From Herbaspirillum rhizosphaerae (lineage in GTDB: Bacteria; Pseudomonadota; Gammaproteobacteria; Burkholderiales; Burkholderiaceae_D), in the NCBI RefSeq assembly GCF_001189965.1, contig NZ_LFLU01000010.1, positions 1-64,000 of the forward strand: a stretch of DNA of 64,000 bases, given 5' to 3'. Below, one piece after another: positions 28,558 through 37,607 of the stretch. Made by a program: the position numbers and the translations under genes. The notes under the pieces are model-generated. The model made no database searches. It worked only from the letters and a program-made list of their open reading frames with translations, and had not been told where the DNA came from. Positions within the stretch are counted from its first letter, which is position 1; the number at the start of each line of letters is the position of its first letter.

Positions 28558-29793
28558 TTAATGGGCATGTTCGGCGCTCCCTTTACCCAGTTCCGCCTTG
28601 ATGACGAAGCTGCCGGCGGTCGCGTAGACGTCGCCGGACTTGAGGCCTTTCAATATCTCCACGCGTTTGCCGTCGTTGCGTCCGAGCGTGACTTCCTGTT
28701 TATTGAAACCGCCGGGCGTGCGCACGAAGACCACATTCTTTTGTTCCACCGACTGAACGGCGTCGGCGGCGATTGCCAGCGGCACGTCCGTTTCCTGCGC
28801 CAGCACGTCGATGTTGACGAACAGGCCGGGACGCCAGGCATTGCCCGGATTAGGCAGCACGACGTGGGCTTTGGCAGTGCGGGTCTGTTCACCCAATAGC
28901 GCGCCGACATAGGCGATCTTGCCGACGGCGCTGGAGGCGAATGCGGTGGCGTTGACGGTGACGTTTTCGCCGACGCGCACGGCGTTCATGTCGCGGGCGG
29001 CGACCGTAATCTCGGCCCACACGCTGGACAGGTCGGAGATCGTGAAGACGTTGGCGTCTTCCTTCACCGCTTCGCCCAGCGCCAGGTGCTTTTCCACCAC
29101 GATGCCGTCGAAAGGCGCCCGGATTTCATAGCGGTTCAGTCCGGACAATGCGCTGCCTGCGCCGATGGCAGCCAGTTTCTGTTGCGCGTTGCGTACGGCG
29201 ATCTCGGCTTCCTTCAGCGCTTGTCCGGCTTGCAGGTAATCCTGTTCGGCGGAGATTTTTTCCTGCCACAAGGTTTTCTCGCGTGCATGGGTCGATTGCG
29301 CCAGGGCCAGCCGTTGCTGTGCGCTCAGCAGTTCGCTGCGCTGTTCGGACACCGTGCTGCTGCTGACGACGGCGAGCACTTGTCCTTTCTTCACTTGCTG
29401 GCCGAGATTGGCACTGACCGATTCGACCACGCCGTTGACCTTGGGGACGACGTGCGCCGTGCGGTCCTGATTGAAGCGGATCTCGCCGGGCAGTTGCAGG
29501 CTGGTGCGGATGCGGCCCGGCGCAGCGGTGTCGAGCACGATGCCGGCGGTTTTCAGTTGCGCTTCGCTGAAGGCGATCGCGTTTTCTTCGTCATGGTCAT
29601 CGTGGCCGGCTTCCTTGTGTTCATCTTCTTTGTGCTCGTCCTTGGCATTTTTTTCTACGTCGTGATCGTGCCCGCTTTCAGCGTGCGCATCGGCCTGTGT
29701 CGCTTTGCCGGAACCGCTGAGCATGATCAGCGCAGCCAGCAGCGCTGTAATGGCCGCAATCGCGGCGATGGTGAGTTTCTGTTTCTTGGTCAT
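28558..29793 (-). CDS. czcB: CzcB membrane-fusion protein
   Basis: 411-residue periplasmic adaptor of the CzcCBA complex. It has a signal anchor at 7-26, then a His/Asp/Glu-rich segment at about 36-70 (HDHDVEK, HKEAGHDDHDEE), likely metal-binding. Barrel-sandwich halves surround a coiled-coil hairpin (SEQRSELLSAQQRLALAQS...), and the C-terminus again has His (SAEHAH). The His-rich N-terminus is typical of Zn/Co/Cd-type adaptors and contrasts with the Met-type domain in CusB. It starts 20 bp after the czcC stop. Confidence 0.93.
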   Translation of the reverse strand: MTKKQKLTIAAIAAITALLAALIMLSGSGKATQADAHAESGHDHDVEKNAKDEHKEDEHKEAGHDDHDEENAIAFSEAQLKTAGIVLDTAAPGRIRTSLQLPGEIRFNQDRTAHVVPKVNGVVESVSANLGQQVKKGQVLAVVSSSTVSEQRSELLSAQQRLALAQSTHAREKTLWQEKISAEQDYLQAGQALKEAEIAVRNAQQKLAAIGAGSALSGLNRYEIRAPFDGIVVEKHLALGEAVKEDANVFTISDLSSVWAEITVAARDMNAVRVGENVTVNATAFASSAVGKIAYVGALLGEQTRTAKAHVVLPNPGNAWRPGLFVNIDVLAQETDVPLAIAADAVQSVEQKNVVFVRTPGGFNKQEVTLGRNDGKRVEILKGLKSGDVYATAGSFVIKAELGKGSAEHAH

Positions 29794-29813
29794 GATGGCG
29801 TCTTGTTATCCGG

Positions 29814-31046
29814 TTATGGGTTGGGGGCGGCGGAGCCGAGCAGGCGCTCCAGATCGGCCGAGGACAGGTGCGCGTCCGAGAGTGCGCGCAGGTATTGCGA
29901 GCGCGCCTGGAACAAGGTGCGCTGGGCGTCGAGCACTTCCAGGAAATTGAACTTGCCGAGTTCGAACCCCTTGCCGGCGGCGGCGTAGGCGCTTTGCGCG
30001 CCGGGCAGGATGTCGCTGTGTAGGACGGCGACTTCGGCATGGGCGTTGCGCAGTTTTTCATAGGCTTGCGCGATGTCGGTGCGCACGCGGGTCTCCGCAG
30101 CGGCCAGTTCGTCGCGCGCCTTGTCGGTGCGGCGCAGGGCTTCTTCCAGGTTGCCGCGATTGCTGTCGAAGAAAGGCAGCGACATCGACACGCCGACCAC
30201 CCACATGCTGCGGCCGGCTTCTTCGTCGCGCTTCCGGCCCAGGCTCAGCGTGGCGTCGGGAATGCGCTTGCTGCTTTCGATCTTGCTCAGGGCCTGGCGG
30301 CGTTCGACTTCGATCCGGGCCAGCCGCAGTTGCGGCGCGTCGGCGCTGCGCTCCGCAACGTCGGCGATGGCCGGCAGCGGCGGCAATTGCCCGGCGGCGC
30401 CTTCGGCCAGCGTGAAGCGCGGCTGGGCATTGCCCCACAGGCCGGCGAGGCGGCGGCGCGCGAGGTCGAGTTCGCCGTCGGCCTGGCTCAGTTCGAGCCG
30501 TGCAGAGGTAGCGGCGACGCGCGCTCGCGTTTCTTCGACCGGCGAGATCTTGCCGGCGGTGACGCGACGGCCGGTGGCGTCGGCGGCGCTGCGCGCGAGC
30601 TCGGCGGACTCCTGCGCCAGGCGTCGGCGTTCTTGCGCGGTCAGCACGGCGAAGAACGCGGATGTGGCGGCGATGCGGATTTCATCGCGCCGGATCGCCA
30701 GCTCGATGCGGGCGGCGTCGCGCGAACGTTCGGCGGCGCTGATACGGGTGGCACGCTTGCCGCCGAGTTCAATTGGCTGGTTGAGCTGGATGGTGGTGGT
30801 GCGCGTACTTTTGCGCGTGTCTTCCATCAGCGTCGACAGTTCGGGATTGGGACGCGCGCCGGCTTGCGTGACGGTGGCGTCGACCGCCTCAAGTTCGTGC
30901 CGGGCGGCGGACAGTTCAGGATTGTTGTCGAGCGCGAGCGCGACGGCGCTGCTTAGCGTGATGGGCGTTGCCGCCTCCTGCGCATGCGTGTAGACCGGAC
31001 AGGCGAGCAGAAGCGCCAGTCCGAGCGGATAGAAACGGGTGTACAT
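29814..31046 (-). CDS. czcC: CzcC outer-membrane channel
   Basis: 410-residue TolC/OEP-family outer-membrane protein. A signal peptide (MYTRFYPLGLALLLACPVYTHAQ) is followed by two helical OEP repeats (SSAVALALDNNPELSAARHELE and SLPFFDSNRGNLEEA). A GGAG site precedes the ATG. It provides the exit duct for CzcBA. It is separated from czcI by 233 bp that contain a large palindromic repeat, which could uncouple czcI expression from czcCBA. Confidence 0.92.
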   Translation of the reverse strand: MYTRFYPLGLALLLACPVYTHAQEAATPITLSSAVALALDNNPELSAARHELEAVDATVTQAGARPNPELSTLMEDTRKSTRTTTIQLNQPIELGGKRATRISAAERSRDAARIELAIRRDEIRIAATSAFFAVLTAQERRRLAQESAELARSAADATGRRVTAGKISPVEETRARVAATSARLELSQADGELDLARRRLAGLWGNAQPRFTLAEGAAGQLPPLPAIADVAERSADAPQLRLARIEVERRQALSKIESSKRIPDATLSLGRKRDEEAGRSMWVVGVSMSLPFFDSNRGNLEEALRRTDKARDELAAAETRVRTDIAQAYEKLRNAHAEVAVLHSDILPGAQSAYAAAGKGFELGKFNFLEVLDAQRTLFQARSQYLRALSDAHLSSADLERLLGSAAPNP

Positions 31047-31130
31047 CGAATTCTCCGGATGAAAGGGATGGAATTCGGCGAGCGGTCAGCGGTGGTGAGG
31101 AAAGGGAAAGACGGCTCGCCGGCGCAGAAG

Positions 31131-31275
31131 CTGTTCAAGGTCTGTAGCGAGAAGCCATCAACTGGCGGCGTCCGGAGCGGAGCTCAGTTGAAACCCTTGG
31201 AATGTACTTGAGTACATGAGAATTTCGAGCACCGGACGACGCCAGATCATGGCTTCGCAGCAAGACCTTGAGCAG
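31131..31275. repeat. ~145-bp palindromic repeat, copy 1 (between czcI and czcC)
   Basis: The whole segment folds on itself: CTGTTCAAGGTCT at its left end pairs with AGACCTTGAGCAG at its right end. Inside, AAGCCAT pairs with ATGGCTT, and CTGGCG/GTCCGG pair with CCGGAC/CGCCAG. The tip contains TGTAC-TTGA-GTACA. It is collinear with a second copy at 33600-33742: both share GTAGCGAG, CCGGAGCGGAG, CGAGCACCG and GCAG segments at equal spacing on each arm, while intervening stem bases differ but stay paired. Its right edge lies 4 nt from the czcI stop codon. Confidence 0.85.
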
Positions 31276-31279
31276 GTTC

Positions 31280-31639
31280 TCAGGCGGCGAGCATCCAGTC
31301 GGGCTCTTCGGGGGATTCTCCGATATAGGAGAGATAGCGGGCAGGCGTTGAGGCGGTGAAGCTGTCGTTTTCAGCGGCGGCGGGCGCCCAGGACACCAGC
31401 GGATTCATCGGCTTGCTGCAGGAGAAATGGCAAACGCTGCAATCGGCGTCGTCGCCTTCGCTCAGTTTCTTTTCCGGCGCCTGATCTTGCTTGCTGCCTG
31501 CGTCGGCAGTATCGGCAGTATGGTGACCGATATGCTGTGTGCTGCTCTCAGTTTCATGCTGGCAATACGATGCGACCGCGGCCCAGGAGAACTGGAACGG
31601 CAGGAGCAGCAGCAGGAAAATGATCAGGTAGCGTCGCAT
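31280..31639 (-). CDS. czcI: CzcI-like metal-resistance accessory protein
   Basis: 119-residue exported protein. Its leader (MRRYLIIFLLLLLPFQFSWA) and the following YCQHE are characteristic of CzcI proteins at the head of czcCBA operons. His residues follow (HIGHH), then CSVCHFSC. CzcI is thought to modulate expression of the efflux operon, but its biochemical role is not settled. The start at 31639 was chosen at the leader Met; an upstream extension lacks coding character. Confidence 0.85.
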   Translation of the reverse strand: MRRYLIIFLLLLLPFQFSWAAVASYCQHETESSTQHIGHHTADTADAGSKQDQAPEKKLSEGDDADCSVCHFSCSKPMNPLVSWAPAAAENDSFTASTPARYLSYIGESPEEPDWMLAA

Positions 31640-31953
31640 GGCGCGGCAATTATAGCCGTACTTGTCGGGAGGGCGCGCAAATCCGATGCCGGCGATAGCG
31701 GAGCGTCGAATGATGAATGTGTGCTGGCTGAGGCATTCGCTTTGACGAGTAAATAGAAAATTCGCGATTAAAAGAAGGGTTTTCAATCTCTTACAACTGC
31801 GTCGTCAACACGCGTCGCCGAGGCATCGTTGTTGGTCCAGTCCTTGGGAGCGGCGCAGCGCACTGCAATGCAAGAGATGTCTCTCAGGCAAGGCGTCGGT
31901 TGTCTGAATTGTTCAGGTCAATCGACATGTTCGTTATTTTTCGAAGGTAAATC
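31640..31953. other. Intergenic region between czcI and the GlsB-like gene
   Basis: This 314-bp divergent gap must hold the leftward czc promoter and the rightward promoter of the small membrane protein gene. I find no clear boxes, repeat or RNA gene in it. Confidence 0.4.
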
Positions 31954-32205
31954 ATGCATTACATTTTGATGTTCATCGTTGGCATTGTCGCCGGCGCGAT
32001 CGCTCGCCTTGTCGTACCGGGGAGCGAGCATTTCGGCATCTTGCTGACCGGGGTCTTGGGTATCGTCGGTTCGTTCGTCGGCGGCCTGATCGCCCGTCTG
32101 TTCAGCAGGCCGGTCGATGGCGCGTTGTTCCATCCGGCAGGCCTGGTCCTGTCGGTGATCGGTGCGGTGGTGGTGCTGGTGGGCTATAACCACTTTCTCC
32201 GTTGA
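31954..32205 (+). CDS. GlsB/YeaQ/YmgE-family stress membrane protein
   Basis: 83-residue hydrophobic protein with three membrane spans and the family's Gly-rich motifs (GIVAGAIARLVVPG, GILLTGVLGIVGSFVGG). The family is also called transglycosylase-associated protein and is commonly stress-induced; its molecular role is unknown. A GAAGG site precedes the ATG. It is monocistronic, ended by a perfect bidirectional terminator. Confidence 0.9.
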   Translation: MHYILMFIVGIVAGAIARLVVPGSEHFGILLTGVLGIVGSFVGGLIARLFSRPVDGALFHPAGLVLSVIGAVVVLVGYNHFLR

Positions 32206-32245
32206 TGGGCAATTGATCGCGTTGTTGTTTCCGGCAGAGTGATGA

Positions 32246-32281
32246 AAAACGCCCCCTGGCGCGATTGCCAGGGGGCGTTTT
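32246..32281. terminator. Bidirectional terminator between convergent genes
   Basis: A perfect 15-bp stem (32246-32260 with 32267-32281) has a 6-nt loop and A/T-flanked ends. It serves the GlsB-like gene rightward and the MFS gene leftward. Confidence 0.93.
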
Positions 32282-32305
32282 CATTCATGCAACGAACAGG
32301 CTGTT

Positions 32306-33466
32306 TTAGGCCGGCGCTCTCGCTGCGCGACGGTCCAGCAGCGCCGATGTCAGCACCGTCAGGAAACCCAGCACCGACACGCCCGCACCCAGCAGCGGCA
32401 AGTCGGTCAACGGCAAGCCTGCCGAAATCGCCAGGCCGCCCAGCCAGGCGCCCGTCGCATTGCCCACATTGAAGGCGCCTTGGTTAAGCGTGGAAGCCAG
32501 GTTCGGCGCATCCTTGGCCTTGTCCAGCACGCGGATCTGCGCCGCCGGCACGACCGCAAACGAGAAGGCGCCCCAGACGAACATGGTGATCAGCGTCGGC
32601 AACTGGTAGTGGCTGCTCCACGAGAATTGCACCAGGATCAGCGCGATGCAGACGAACATCGAAAACAGCACCGGCATCAGGCGCCAGTCGGCAAGGCGTC
32701 CGCCGATCAGGCCGCCGACCGTGATGCCCGCGCCGAACAGCAGCAGCACCCAGCTTTCCTGATGCGCTGTGAAGCCGGTGACGTCGAGCAGGATGTAGGC
32801 GATGTAGGTCAACACGCTGAACATGCTGACCGAGGCCAGCGTGCTGGTCAGCAGCGCCAGTTGCACTTGCGGATGAATGATGGCGCGGAATTCCTTGAAG
32901 ATGCTGCCGCCTTGCATGGCGATCTTCTTCGGCAGGCATACCCACAGCATGATGACGGCAGCCAGGCCGATCAGCGTGATTGCGCCGAAGGTCGAGCGCC
33001 AGCCGGCGGCGTGGCCGAGCGCGGTGCCGAAGGGCACGCCGAGGATGTTGGCGACGGTCAGGCCGGTGAACATCAGCGCCACGGCTTGCGCGCGCTTTTC
33101 ACGCGGCACCAGCTCGGCGGCGACCACGGCGCCGATGCCGAAGAAGGCGGCGTGACAGAACGCCGTCACCACGCGCGCCACCATCAGGAAATTGTAGTTG
33201 GGCGCAATCGCACAGAGCACGTTACCGAGGATGAACAGGCACATCAGGCCGACCAGCGCACGCTTGCGCTGCCACTTGGCGGTGAGGATCGCCAGCACCG
33301 GCGCGCCGGCCGCCACGCCCAGGGCATAGCCGGACACCAGCATGCCTGCCGCCGGCGCAGAGACGCCGAGGTCGCGCGCGACATCAGGCAACAGCCCCAT
33401 GATCACGAATTCTGTAGTGCCGATGCCGAAGGCGGCCACGGCGAGGGCGAAGAGGGGCCAATGCAT
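32306..33466 (-). CDS. MFS transporter, DHA1 family (AraJ/YdhP-like efflux permease)
   Basis: 386-residue 12-span major facilitator protein. It starts MHWPLFALAVAAFGIGTTEFVIMGLLP, typical of the AraJ/YdhP/NepI-like sugar-efflux or drug-efflux branch. A conserved loop after the second span reads LTAKWQRKRALVG. Co-directional with dgoD upstream but separated by 275 bp holding a large palindromic repeat, so it may be read as the weakly coupled end of the dgo operon. Substrate unknown; sugar or sugar-acid export would fit the context. Confidence 0.85.
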   Translation of the reverse strand: MHWPLFALAVAAFGIGTTEFVIMGLLPDVARDLGVSAPAAGMLVSGYALGVAAGAPVLAILTAKWQRKRALVGLMCLFILGNVLCAIAPNYNFLMVARVVTAFCHAAFFGIGAVVAAELVPREKRAQAVALMFTGLTVANILGVPFGTALGHAAGWRSTFGAITLIGLAAVIMLWVCLPKKIAMQGGSIFKEFRAIIHPQVQLALLTSTLASVSMFSVLTYIAYILLDVTGFTAHQESWVLLLFGAGITVGGLIGGRLADWRLMPVLFSMFVCIALILVQFSWSSHYQLPTLITMFVWGAFSFAVVPAAQIRVLDKAKDAPNLASTLNQGAFNVGNATGAWLGGLAISAGLPLTDLPLLGAGVSVLGFLTVLTSALLDRRAARAPA

Positions 33467-33599
33467 GCTGGAGAAATCCTGTTGAAATACTACGGAGGGA
33501 AAACCGCTATTTTACGTGGCTGCGGCCCGGTCTGCTGAGCAGATGCGGGCCGCATGGATGAAATATATTGAAGAGCGCGGTGTGATCTCGAAGAGACCG

Positions 33600-33742
33600 A
33601 AACTTGTTCGTGGTCCGTAGCGAGGGAGCGTCAGCCGCCGCCGACCGGAGCGGAGGAACCGGAGTGTACATTTAGTACACGAGGATTCCGAGCACCGTAC
33701 GGCGGTGGATCACGCTTCCGCAGTAGGACCACGGACAAGTTT
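33600..33742. repeat. ~145-bp palindromic repeat, copy 2 (after dgoD)
   Basis: AAACTTGT and CGTGGTCC at the left end pair with GGACCACG and ACAAGTTT at the right end. Inside, GGAGCGT faces ACGCTTC and CCGCCG faces CGGCGG. The tip is GTGTAC-ATTTA-GTACAC. It is collinear with the copy at 31131-31275, with the same conserved blocks and equal arm lengths but different, compensated stem sequences. The right end overlaps the last base of the dgoD stop codon. A transcript leaving dgoD would enter this hairpin at once. Confidence 0.85.
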
Positions 33743-34890
33743 TACCATTCGGCGAAGCTGCCGTCTTTATGTCTCCAGATCGGATTACGCCAGCGGTGAC
33801 CGACTTCCGCACGCTGCTTCACATACTCTTCATTGATTTCGATGCCCAACCCCGGACCGTTCGGGATGGTCACATAGCCATCCTTGTAGCTGAACACTTC
33901 CGGCTTGGTGACGTAGTCGAGCAAGTCGTTGCTTTCGTTGTAATGAATGCCGAGACTCTGTTCCTGGATGAACGCGTTGTACGAAATCGCATCGACCTGC
34001 AGGCAGGCCGCCAGCGCAATCGGTCCGAGCGGGCAGTGCAGCGCCAGCGCGACGTCGTAGGCTTCGGCCATGGTGGCGATCTTGCGCGTCTCGGTGATGC
34101 CGCCGGCGTGCGAGACGTCGGGCTGGATGATGTCGACATAGCCTTCGCTGAGGATGCGTTTGAAATCCCAGCGTGAGTACAGGCGTTCGCCCAGCGCAAT
34201 CGGTGTGGCGGTCAGGTGGGCGATTTCCTTTAGGGCTTCGTAGTTTTCGCTCAGCACCGGTTCTTCGATGAACATCAGCTTGTACGGCTCCAGTTCCTTG
34301 ATCAGGACTTTGGCCATCGGCTTGTGCACGCGGCCGTGGAAGTCGACGCCGATGCCGATGTTCGGGCCGACGGCGTCGCGCACGGCGGCGACGTTGGCCA
34401 GCGTGGCTTCGATCTTGTCGTAGGTGTCGATGAATTGCAGTTCTTCGGTGCCGTTCATCTTGACGGCGGTGAAGCCGCGCGCCACCGCATCCTTGGCGGC
34501 CTTCGCGGTGTCGGCCGGACGATCGCCGCCGATCCACGAATACACGCGGATGCTGTCGCGCACCGGGCCGCCCAGCAATTCGCTGACCGGTACGCCGAGC
34601 GCCTTGCCCTTGATGTCCCACAAGGCCTGGTCGATGCCGGCCAGCGCGCTCATGTGGATCGCGCCGCCGCGATAGAAGCCGCCGCGATAGAGCACGGTCC
34701 AGTGGTCTTCGATGTGGCGCGGGTCTTTGCCGATCAGGTAGTCGGCCAGTTCCTCGACGGCGGCGGCGACGCTGTGCGCACGGCCTTCGACGACCGGCTC
34801 GCCCCAGCCGACGATGCCTTCGTCGGTTTCAATCTTCAGGAAGCACCAGCGCGGTGGAACGATAAAGGTGGTCAGTTTGGTGATTTTCAT
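33742..34890 (-). CDS. dgoD: D-galactonate dehydratase
   Basis: 382-residue enolase-superfamily enzyme converting D-galactonate to 2-keto-3-deoxygalactonate. The length equals E. coli DgoD and the key residues sit at the same numbers: metal ligands D183, E209 and E235, and catalytic H185 and H285. It is the first catabolic step of the DeLey-Doudoroff galactonate route and the last gene of the leftward galM-dgoK-dgoA-dgoD operon. The gap to dgoA is 110 bp. Confidence 0.95.
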   Translation of the reverse strand: MKITKLTTFIVPPRWCFLKIETDEGIVGWGEPVVEGRAHSVAAAVEELADYLIGKDPRHIEDHWTVLYRGGFYRGGAIHMSALAGIDQALWDIKGKALGVPVSELLGGPVRDSIRVYSWIGGDRPADTAKAAKDAVARGFTAVKMNGTEELQFIDTYDKIEATLANVAAVRDAVGPNIGIGVDFHGRVHKPMAKVLIKELEPYKLMFIEEPVLSENYEALKEIAHLTATPIALGERLYSRWDFKRILSEGYVDIIQPDVSHAGGITETRKIATMAEAYDVALALHCPLGPIALAACLQVDAISYNAFIQEQSLGIHYNESNDLLDYVTKPEVFSYKDGYVTIPNGPGLGIEINEEYVKQRAEVGHRWRNPIWRHKDGSFAEW

Positions 34891-35000
34891 CGGAGAGATA
34901 TCCGTTTCTCTGAGTAGCGCCCGGCCATGGTCGATGGCTAGGCTGGTTAAATGCTTGGCCGGCCCCGGCTCCGGCTGTTGCTGCGGCTGCTGTTATTCGT

Positions 35001-35648
35001 TTACTTCACGCTGGCTGCGGCGCGGGTTTGCCAGGCGCTGACGAAGGCTTTGGCGTTTTCGCCGACGGCGGCGGCTGTCAGGCCTGGTTTGTACAGCGCC
35101 GAGCCGAGGCCGAAGCCGGAGGCGCCGGCATCGATAAAGACCGAGACGCTGCTCGGCAGGATGCCGCCCACCGGCAGCAGCGCCACCGATGCCGGGATGA
35201 CTGCGCGCCAGGCCTTGACCACGTGCGGCCCGAGCTGCTCGGCCGGGAACATTTTCAGCACGTCGGCGCCGGCGGCCAGCGCGGCAAAGGCTTCGGTGAC
35301 CGTCGCCACGCCGGGCGCGCAGCACAGGCCGGCTTCCTTGGCGGCGCTAATGACGCGCGCGTCGCTGTGCGGCATGACGATCAGTTCGCCGCCGGCTTCC
35401 TTGACCTGCAACACGGCTTCGGGACTGAGCACGGTGCCGGCGCCGATGATGCAATCGGCCGGCAATGCGCGGCGCAGTGTGGCGATGCTTTGCAGCGGCT
35501 CCGGCGAATTGAGCGGTACTTCGATGATGCGAAAGCCGGCTTCATACAGGGCGTGCCCGATGGCTTCGACTTCATCGGGACGCACGCCGCGCAGGATGGC
35601 GATCAGGCCGCAGTCTCTGAGCGCGTGTTGGAAAAGATTCTTCAGCAT
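35001..35648 (-). CDS. dgoA: 2-keto-3-deoxy-6-phosphogalactonate aldolase
   Basis: 215-residue KDPG/KDPGal-type class I aldolase, splitting KDPGal into pyruvate and glyceraldehyde-3-phosphate. The active-site Glu is E43 in IIEVPLNS, and the Schiff-base lysine is K132 in ADVLKMFPAE. GAGTVL and the phosphate-binding PVGGI stretch are present. The VPLNSPEPLQSI form favours the galactonate branch over Eda. The start at 35648 gives the family length; an upstream in-frame extension of 19 codons looks spurious. Confidence 0.93.
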   Translation of the reverse strand: MLKNLFQHALRDCGLIAILRGVRPDEVEAIGHALYEAGFRIIEVPLNSPEPLQSIATLRRALPADCIIGAGTVLSPEAVLQVKEAGGELIVMPHSDARVISAAKEAGLCCAPGVATVTEAFAALAAGADVLKMFPAEQLGPHVVKAWRAVIPASVALLPVGGILPSSVSVFIDAGASGFGLGSALYKPGLTAAAVGENAKAFVSAWQTRAAASVK

Positions 35649-35697
35649 GGTTCTGCTTTCTGGATGACGAAATGGGTAGCGCAATGTGATCGGGTAA

Positions 35698-36675
35698 TCA
35701 GGCAATCAAGCCGGCGTGCTGGGCCAGTTTCCACAGGCCGTGTTCGGTTGCCGCCTCGGCGATCTCCGCCTGCGTGACGCCGTACAGCGCCAGCACCTGG
35801 AGATAGCGCCGGCACAGCATGTCGTCGCCGATCAGGGCGATGCGCGCTTGCAGGCGACCGTCGACCAGCGCCAGCAGCGCGGCGATTTCGTGACCGATCA
35901 GCAGACCCGACAAATAATCGGCCTGGGCGCGCGGCGACAGTTCGCCGGTCAGGCCCAGGGTGCGGCTGCTGAAAATGTTCGACAGCATGCCGGCGCGGCC
36001 GTCGGCGGTTTTCGCCACGCCTGCGCCGCGCAGGAAGGCCGCGTCGTCAGGTGCGCCGTCGCGCTGCATGGTGCGGCCGAGAATGGTGTGGTTGGACAGC
36101 GCGGCATACATCTCGCCGGTCATGAAGGTGTCGAAATGCGTGATGCGGCGACCGGCCACATGCACCCATTTTGAATGCGTGCCGGGCAGGCCGATCAGGA
36201 TGTCTTCCACCTGCAACTGGTCGAGGATGCCGGCGACCTGCGTCTCTTCACCGCGAATCACATTGGGCAGGGCCGAGCGTTCGAGCAGGCCGGAGACGAT
36301 GTGCAGCGGCGTGCCGAGGCCGGTGTCGACGGCGGTCAGCGATTTTCCGATGTCGCTCACGGCCAGCGGCACGTCGAGATACGGCGCTTCGCGCCAGCCT
36401 TGTTTGCTGCCGACCATGCCGGCTGCGATCAGCGGCGTGCCGGGCGCTGCGCGCAGCCAGTCGCCGCAAGCGGCTTGCAACGCGCGCCGGAAGCCGGCGT
36501 CAGTACGGTCGTCCGCATCACCTTCTGCGGGCGGCAGATTCATGATGCCCCACGGCAGCGCGCGTTTGTCGACGACCTTGCCTTGCTTGTCGAAACGATA
36601 GGCGCGCAGGGAGGACGTACCCCAGTCGAGCGCGATCAGGCCGGTGGATGAAGAGGTTTGCATTGCAGATGTCAT
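35698..36675 (-). CDS. dgoK: 2-keto-3-deoxygalactonate kinase
   Basis: 325-residue DgoK-family sugar-acid kinase, phosphorylating 2-keto-3-deoxygalactonate at C6. The N-terminal phosphate-binding motif is ALDWGTSSLRAYRFD. A central segment carries LPGTHSKWVHV and ITHFDTFMTGE. Slightly longer than E. coli DgoK (about 290 aa). ATGs at 36675 and 36663 are both possible. The first begins 2 nt after the galM stop, suggesting coupled translation. Confidence 0.92.
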   Translation of the reverse strand: MTSAMQTSSSTGLIALDWGTSSLRAYRFDKQGKVVDKRALPWGIMNLPPAEGDADDRTDAGFRRALQAACGDWLRAAPGTPLIAAGMVGSKQGWREAPYLDVPLAVSDIGKSLTAVDTGLGTPLHIVSGLLERSALPNVIRGEETQVAGILDQLQVEDILIGLPGTHSKWVHVAGRRITHFDTFMTGEMYAALSNHTILGRTMQRDGAPDDAAFLRGAGVAKTADGRAGMLSNIFSSRTLGLTGELSPRAQADYLSGLLIGHEIAALLALVDGRLQARIALIGDDMLCRRYLQVLALYGVTQAEIAEAATEHGLWKLAQHAGLIA

Positions 36676-36677
36676 GT

Positions 36678-37607
36678 TCAGAGTTCGCTCACCTTGAAAT
36701 GGGTGAGCAGTTGCATGGATGCGCCGGGAACCAGGTTGACCAGGCCGTCGCGTGCAGGCATGTGGAAGGCGTCGATGGGATGGGTGATCGGTTCCAGGCA
36801 GAAATAGTCGAGGCCGGGCGGGCGGTACATCAGGCTGTAGCCCTTGCAGTTTTGCATGCGCATTTCGATGCGCAGGCCGCGGTCGGGATAGTCGATGCGG
36901 GAGACGCCGTCCCAGCCGGTGAAGCAGTTGTCGATCAGCGGCCCGTCGGCGGGGAAGTCGACCGGCGCAAACGCGTTGTAGTCGAAGGTCGCGGGAAAAT
37001 CCCGCGTATGCCCGGTCGGGATCGGATCGTTGCCGCACAGCCAGACGCCGTCGGCGCGCGATTGCAGCCGCGTCGCCGCATTGCGCGGAAAGTAAGGATG
37101 CAGGCCGAGGCCGAAGGGCAGTTCGTCGGCGCCGCGATTGGTGACCTGCAGGTCGATCTCCAGGCCGTCGTCGTGCAGGGTCAGCGTCTGCGTCGCGGAA
37201 TAGGTGTAGGGATCGCCGTCATATTGTTCCGAGCTCAGCGTCAGCACCACGCTATTGTCAGTGTAGGCCTCGGCCTGCCACGCCTGCAGCCAGCCATCGC
37301 CATGGATGGGATAGTTTTCGCCGGCGCGATTTTGCAGCACCGGATAGTGCATGCCCTTGTGCATGAAGCCGCCTTCGGTGATGCGATTGGACCAGGGCAC
37401 CAGCGGGAAGCAGGCCGTTGTATAAAGATCATCGCCGCCGGCCCAAGGGCGGAACAGCGGCGTCCACTGACCGCGCCACTGCAGATCCCAGGCCGCCACG
37501 CTTGCTCCCAGGGCCGGCAATACGCTCAGGCGTTGCCGTCCGGATTGCAGGGTGAGCGTCTCGATAGCGGACGCGCCGCCGCGCTGCGGTGCTGGTGATG
37601 TGGTCAT
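36678..37607 (-). CDS. Aldose 1-epimerase (galactose mutarotase family)
   Basis: 309-residue GalM-like protein interconverting alpha and beta anomers. Family features include RITEGGF, the substrate-binding His in HGDGWLQAW, and GLGLHPYFPR. It is the first gene of the dgo operon. It would supply the anomer used by the sugar dehydrogenase that starts oxidative galactose breakdown. A GAGAAG site precedes the ATG. Confidence 0.87.
   Translation of the reverse strand: MTTSPAPQRGGASAIETLTLQSGRQRLSVLPALGASVAAWDLQWRGQWTPLFRPWAGGDDLYTTACFPLVPWSNRITEGGFMHKGMHYPVLQNRAGENYPIHGDGWLQAWQAEAYTDNSVVLTLSSEQYDGDPYTYSATQTLTLHDDGLEIDLQVTNRGADELPFGLGLHPYFPRNAATRLQSRADGVWLCGNDPIPTGHTRDFPATFDYNAFAPVDFPADGPLIDNCFTGWDGVSRIDYPDRGLRIEMRMQNCKGYSLMYRPPGLDYFCLEPITHPIDAFHMPARDGLVNLVPGASMQLLTHFKVSEL

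Noticed and set aside
34891..35000. GC-rich gap between dgoA and dgoD checked as a third copy of the 145-bp palindrome
   Set aside because: It lacks the conserved GTAGCGAG, CCGGAGCGGAG and CGAGCACCG blocks and does not fold end to end.
36676..37038. Upstream extension of dgoK inside galM
   Set aside because: The extension is an Arg/Pro-rich frame-shifted reading of galM; the kinase fold begins at the ATG at 36675 (ALDWGTSS near residue 18).
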